From Planctomycetota bacterium (GTDB lineage: Bacteria > Planctomycetota > UBA1135): a stretch of DNA of 8,467 nucleotides. The position numbers and the translations under genes are program-made. The stretch spans positions 1 to 8,467 of the forward strand of contig NVRO01000158.1 of assembly GCA_002400895.1 (NCBI GenBank). Reading direction: 5' to 3'. The notes under the pieces were generated by a model, which saw only the letters and a list, made by a program, of their open reading frames with translations, searched no databases and was not told the DNA's origin. How positions within the stretch are numbered: the stretch's first letter is position 1; each line of letters starts with the position of its first letter. Positions 5,961-8,467 of this stretch are shown piece after piece.

Positions 5961-6666
5961 GGCGAGAGGTTATCCGCGCTGGGACAATGCGGAGGTGGAG
6001 CTTCCCGCCAACTTCCGTGACCTCAGTCGCCCCGGCACCTTGCTGTGGGTACGGGAGGGATTGGATTTGCCCGAAGGGGACCAGAAATGGAGGGATGCTG
6101 GACGTGAATTGCTCGACCAACACTCCCAGCAGTTGAACGTCGGTGGCCGTGGTGATGTCCGCTTGCTTGAATTCAAGGTCAGGAGTGGAGTCTGGCGGAG
6201 AAACCTCCATGGCGGATTGCTCGGTGGCATACTTGGCTCGCGTTTTATATCCGCCGATCGCTTGACCGAGGAAGTCTACCTGTCGGAATCTCTGCGTGCC
6301 AATGGGGTAATGACTCCGGAGGTATTGCTGGCCTATGCTTATCGCAGGAGCGGTTTCTGGCACCAGCACCTGGTTACGGCAGAAGTTCCGGATGCGGTCA
6401 CGGTTTTTTCAGCCCGCCAGCAAGTACCAGCCTTGAAGGCGGCCCACCAACTTCTGGATAAATTGTTCCACCTAGGTTTTTGGGCACCTGATTTGCACCC
6501 CGGAAATTTGTTGTGGCAACAGCAGCAACAACAAGTTTGGGTGATTGATCTGGCTGATGCCTGCTTGCTGGGACGTCCCCTGACTTTGGTTGAGCGTAAG
6601 GCTCGCGAAGCACGCTACCTTCGTTTTTTTCGCAAGCATGGTGGTAAAGTACCAACCGAAGCCTGA
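5959..6666 (+). CDS. Lipopolysaccharide kinase, Kdo kinase / InaA-like
   Basis: This family of protein-kinase-like enzymes phosphorylates Kdo or heptose in the lipopolysaccharide inner core using ATP. From ATG 5959 the protein has 235 residues. FKVRSGVWRRNLHGG (72-86) stands where the glycine-rich and basic N-lobe region of KdkA/WaaP proteins lies. The catalytic loop is FWAPDLHPGNLL (174-185) with Asp178 and Asn183, and the metal-binding DFG equivalent is VIDLAD (195-200) with Asp197. A Q6 run at 187-192 sits between them. Length is typical of KdkA (about 235). The start codon overlaps the divergent GT9 start in CATG (5958-5961). An earlier ATG at 5884 would add only residues antisense to GT9, and a GTG at 5995 is possible but has its GGAGG too close. 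No clear Shine-Dalgarno or promoter box precedes 5959, so the start is moderately sure. Substrate (Kdo versus heptose) is not decidable; fold assignment is firm. Confidence 0.82.
   Translation: MARGYPRWDNAEVELPANFRDLSRPGTLLWVREGLDLPEGDQKWRDAGRELLDQHSQQLNVGGRGDVRLLEFKVRSGVWRRNLHGGLLGGILGSRFISADRLTEEVYLSESLRANGVMTPEVLLAYAYRRSGFWHQHLVTAEVPDAVTVFSARQQVPALKAAHQLLDKLFHLGFWAPDLHPGNLLWQQQQQQVWVIDLADACLLGRPLTLVERKAREARYLRFFRKHGGKVPTEA
5967..5974 (-). promoter_or_regulatory. Putative leaderless -10 box (GATAACCT) for the GT9 gene
   Basis: Read on the minus strand, GATAAC (5974-5969) is followed by exactly eight bases and then the ATG at 5960. TAACCT fits TAnnnT with six bases to the start codon, the usual geometry of leaderless -10 elements. 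No Shine-Dalgarno lies upstream of this ATG. The box lies inside the coding sequence of the divergent kinase gene. No -35 element is evident. Confidence 0.5.
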
Positions 6667-6674
6667 ACAGAAAA

Positions 6675-6682
6675 GATAAAAT
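6675..6682 (+). promoter_or_regulatory. Putative leaderless -10 box (GATAAAAT) for cysS
   Basis: GATAAA at 6675-6680 stands eight bases before GTG 6689, and the overlapping TAAAAT (6677-6682) is a full TAnnnT hexamer six bases from the start. There is no Shine-Dalgarno in the 22-base gap after the kinase gene. This implies that cysS has its own promoter and a leaderless transcript. No -35 element is recognised. Confidence 0.55.
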
Positions 6683-6688
6683 CCTGCC

Positions 6689-8146
6689 GTGCAACTGCGT
6701 TTCTACAATACCGCCTCCCGCAAGGTGGAAGATTTTCACCCACTCACTGATGGCGAAGTGCGCATGTACCATTGCGGTCCGACTGTTTATCAACGTCCCC
6801 ACATCGGGAACTTTCGCGCTTTTCTGTTCGCCGACCTGTTGCGGCGCTTGTTCGATTTGCTCGACTACAAGGTCATTCAGGTGATGAATCTGACAGATGT
6901 CGGCCACCTGCTCAACGATGCGGATGACGGCGAAGACAAACTCGAAGTGCAAGCCCGCAAGGAGAAGATTGACCCGTGGCAATTGGTCGAGAAAGTCAGT
7001 AAGCAATTCTTCATTGATCTTGACGCCCTGGATGTACGCCCGGCACACCATTATCCACGGGCTACCGACCACATCCCTGAAATGGTCGATATCATCCGCA
7101 CCCTGCTTGAGAAGGGTAATGCCTATAAGGTAGGGGAGAACATCTATTTTGATGTCCACTCATTTCCCGGTTACGGTAACTTGTCCGGCAACCGGATCGA
7201 GGACCTTGAAGCCGGTGCACGTATCCAGGTTAATGAGGAGAAACGTCATCCGGCCGACTTCGCGTTGTGGAAATCGGATGAGAGGCACATCATGAAGTGG
7301 GACACCGAGTTCGGTGCAAACGGGTTCCCGGGTTGGCATGTCGAGTGCAGCGCGATGGCGATGAAATATCTGGGAGAGTCATTCGATATTCACACTGGCG
7401 GCGAAGACAATGTTTTTCCGCATCATGAATGCGAGATTGCCCAATCCGAATGCGCAACCGGGGTGACTTTTGCCACCACCTGGATGCACACCAAGTTTCT
7501 CAAGGTCGATGGCGGGAAAATGTCGAAGTCATTGGGTAATGCTTACAATTTGAATGACATCGCCGAACGTGGCTACAGCCCCCTGGATTTCCGCTTTCTG
7601 ATTCTAAAATCCCATTACCGTGGTTCCCTTAATTTTTCCTGGGATGCCCTCAAGTCTGCCGCCGAAGGGCGCTCCTCGTTGGCTGATTTCAAGGGGCGTC
7701 TTGAGGCTGGGGCGCGTGAGTCGGATGGAGAATCAGTAAACGGTATTGGTGACGACCCGGCCGCTAATCCCGACAGTTTGATTGCTCGGGCGGAGTCCAA
7801 ATTCTTCGCATCCGTGTGTGAAGACCTTAATACCTCGGCTGCTTTGTCTGCGGTCTTCGACCTCCGAAATCACTTTATCAAGCAGGGATTACCGCCTGAC
7901 AAATGCCGGCAAGCATTGGCTTTCCTCTCCAAAGTTGATTGCCTGTTCGGATTGTTCGAGTCGGCTGAGGGTGGAGAAGATGCGCAAAGGCTCAGCGATG
8001 CTGATGTCGAAAAACTGATCGCCCTGCGAATCGCCGCTCGCGCCAGTAATGATTGGGCTCAGTCCGACGCCATCCGGGATCAGTTGGCCGGAGCCGGTGT
8101 GGTAGTTGAAGATACCACCGACGGGATGCACTGGCACCGCGGTTAG
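6689..8146 (+). CDS. cysS: Cysteinyl-tRNA synthetase
   Basis: A cytoplasmic class I aminoacyl-tRNA synthetase that charges tRNA-Cys with cysteine using ATP. The 485-residue protein opens with the family pattern LRFYNTASRKVEDF. YHCGPTVYQRPHIGN follows, with the HIGN form of the HIGH motif at 38-41. The KMSKS loop is GGKMSKSLGN (277-281). Zinc ligands expected from E. coli CysRS (C28, C209, H234, E238) are all present as Cys29, Cys220 (in GWHVECSAM), His245 and Glu249 (in HHECE). The end, DWAQSDAIRDQLAGAGVVVE...DGMHWHRG, is the normal DALR-type C-terminus, so the gene is complete. It is slightly longer than the E. coli enzyme (461), partly through an acidic Gly/Ser/Asp-rich linker around residues 336-362. 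GTG 6689 is chosen because the conserved N-terminus begins at once and a GATAAA box precedes it. The stop overlaps that of the convergent methyltransferase gene by four bases. Confidence 0.97.
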   Translation: MQLRFYNTASRKVEDFHPLTDGEVRMYHCGPTVYQRPHIGNFRAFLFADLLRRLFDLLDYKVIQVMNLTDVGHLLNDADDGEDKLEVQARKEKIDPWQLVEKVSKQFFIDLDALDVRPAHHYPRATDHIPEMVDIIRTLLEKGNAYKVGENIYFDVHSFPGYGNLSGNRIEDLEAGARIQVNEEKRHPADFALWKSDERHIMKWDTEFGANGFPGWHVECSAMAMKYLGESFDIHTGGEDNVFPHHECEIAQSECATGVTFATTWMHTKFLKVDGGKMSKSLGNAYNLNDIAERGYSPLDFRFLILKSHYRGSLNFSWDALKSAAEGRSSLADFKGRLEAGARESDGESVNGIGDDPAANPDSLIARAESKFFASVCEDLNTSAALSAVFDLRNHFIKQGLPPDKCRQALAFLSKVDCLFGLFESAEGGEDAQRLSDADVEKLIALRIAARASNDWAQSDAIRDQLAGAGVVVEDTTDGMHWHRG

Positions 8147-8467
8147 TCTGCGTCTTTGGTCAACTGCTGGCGATTCCAGAACTTCTTCGGAATACGTGGT
8201 CGCCGCAGTTCTTCCTCCGGTCGCAACTCCTCATCTCCGGGTGGCGGAGAATCGAGCCAGTTATGGTATTCATCCAGGCGCTCCTGATTGGTTGCCAGTT
8301 TGGAGTACCACTGTTCGCGGGTAGTTTGCAGCTCGGCGTGGTTCAGATCACCACGCGCTTGTGGGCACGCGTCGAAGAGCCGTTGCAACATCAGCGCAGT
8401 AGCCACGGTCAGGTTGAACGATTCGGCAAAGCCGTAGATCGGCAAGTAGAGCCGGCGTTCTGCCGCC
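8143..8467 (-). CDS. TrmH-family SPOUT RNA 2'-O-methyltransferase, C-terminal part
   Basis: The gene enters from the right edge and ends with TAA at 8145-8143; only about 107 C-terminal residues are seen and the N-terminus is outside the window. The first visible residues, ERRLYLPIYGFAESFNLTVA, match SPOUT motif 3 of the TrmH/SpoU family (compare IPMxGFxxSLNVSVA), which forms part of the S-adenosylmethionine-binding trefoil knot. Downstream, ALMLQRLFDA and a segment with NHAELQTTREQWYSKLA resemble the C-terminal tail of TrmH, which methylates the 2'-O of G18 in tRNA. The tail here continues with a charged, proline-rich stretch (PPPGDEELRPEEELRRP) ending in KKFWNRQQLTKDAD. Substrate (tRNA Gm18 versus rRNA) cannot be fixed from this part. 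An internal TTG at 8445 is not the start because conserved residues continue upstream of it. It is convergent with cysS, the stop codons overlapping in TTAG. Confidence 0.8.
   Translation of the reverse strand, partial: AAERRLYLPIYGFAESFNLTVATALMLQRLFDACPQARGDLNHAELQTTREQWYSKLATNQERLDEYHNWLDSPPPGDEELRPEEELRRPRIPKKFWNRQQLTKDAD

Noticed and set aside
6624..6630. Seven-T run as a terminator of the kinase gene
   Set aside because: It encodes in-frame FRFF inside the gene and has no GC-rich stem before it.
6398..7159. Long minus-strand frame opposite the kinase and cysS genes (253 codons)
   Set aside because: It is antisense to two well-supported genes and shows no recognisable domain.
1..8467. 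CRISPR arrays, insertion sequences, tRNA/rRNA genes, toxin-antitoxin or defence genes
   Set aside because: No regularly spaced repeats, transposase motifs, tRNA-like folds or defence-family motifs were seen on either strand.

Overview
The window most likely comes from a member of the Planctomycetota or a close relative. This is an inference from three things: a fragment of a large PQQ-like beta-propeller protein of the type common in that phylum and in Verrucomicrobiota/Lentisphaerota, a secreted protein with a C-terminal beta-sandwich style familiar from planctomycete exported proteins, and a diderm cell-envelope gene pair (GT9 glycosyltransferase and Kdo/heptose-kinase-like protein). GC looks mid-range: hand counts give about 63% over the first 360 bases and about 58% over the next 300. 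The sequence looks chromosomal and housekeeping in character. I see no transposase, phage gene, CRISPR array, tRNA or rRNA.

Layout. Positions 1 to about 376, minus strand, hold an internal piece of a PQQ-like beta-propeller protein that runs off the left edge and stops abruptly on its N-terminal side. Homology to the ATP-dependent protease Lon (plus strand) begins exactly there and runs to 2668, so the normal Lon N-terminus and upstream region are missing or replaced. Thirteen bases after Lon, a strong Shine-Dalgarno leads into a TTG-started lipoprotein with an HEAAH zinc-peptidase motif (2682-3962). A short palindrome and a GATAAA box precede a secreted beta-rich protein (3992-4579). Its probable continuation lies in another frame (4555-4941), which suggests one gene split by a frameshift. 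A convergent GT9 (heptosyltransferase-like) gene lies on the minus strand (4935-5960). Its start codon overlaps, inside a CATG, the best start of a divergent Kdo-kinase/InaA-like gene (5959-6666). Cysteinyl-tRNA synthetase (6689-8146) follows, and the C-terminal end of a TrmH-type SPOUT RNA methyltransferase enters from the right on the minus strand (from 8143).

Functional links. Lon and the lipoprotein look like an operon joining cytoplasmic and envelope proteolysis. The GT9 and kinase genes plausibly act together on a lipopolysaccharide core. CysS and the methyltransferase are both translation-related. Gene packing is very tight, with two convergent stop-codon overlaps and one divergent start-codon overlap.

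Regulation. Three first-of-transcript genes (the secreted protein, the GT9 gene and cysS) share GATAA[A/C], exactly eight bases, then the start codon, and have no Shine-Dalgarno. The operon-internal lipoprotein has a strong AGGAGG. This fits leaderless transcription from TAnnnT -10 elements. I found no convincing exotic new system. The points most worth checking are the beta-propeller/Lon junction, the leaderless promoter box, the split secreted gene and the Lon-linked metallopeptidase lipoprotein.
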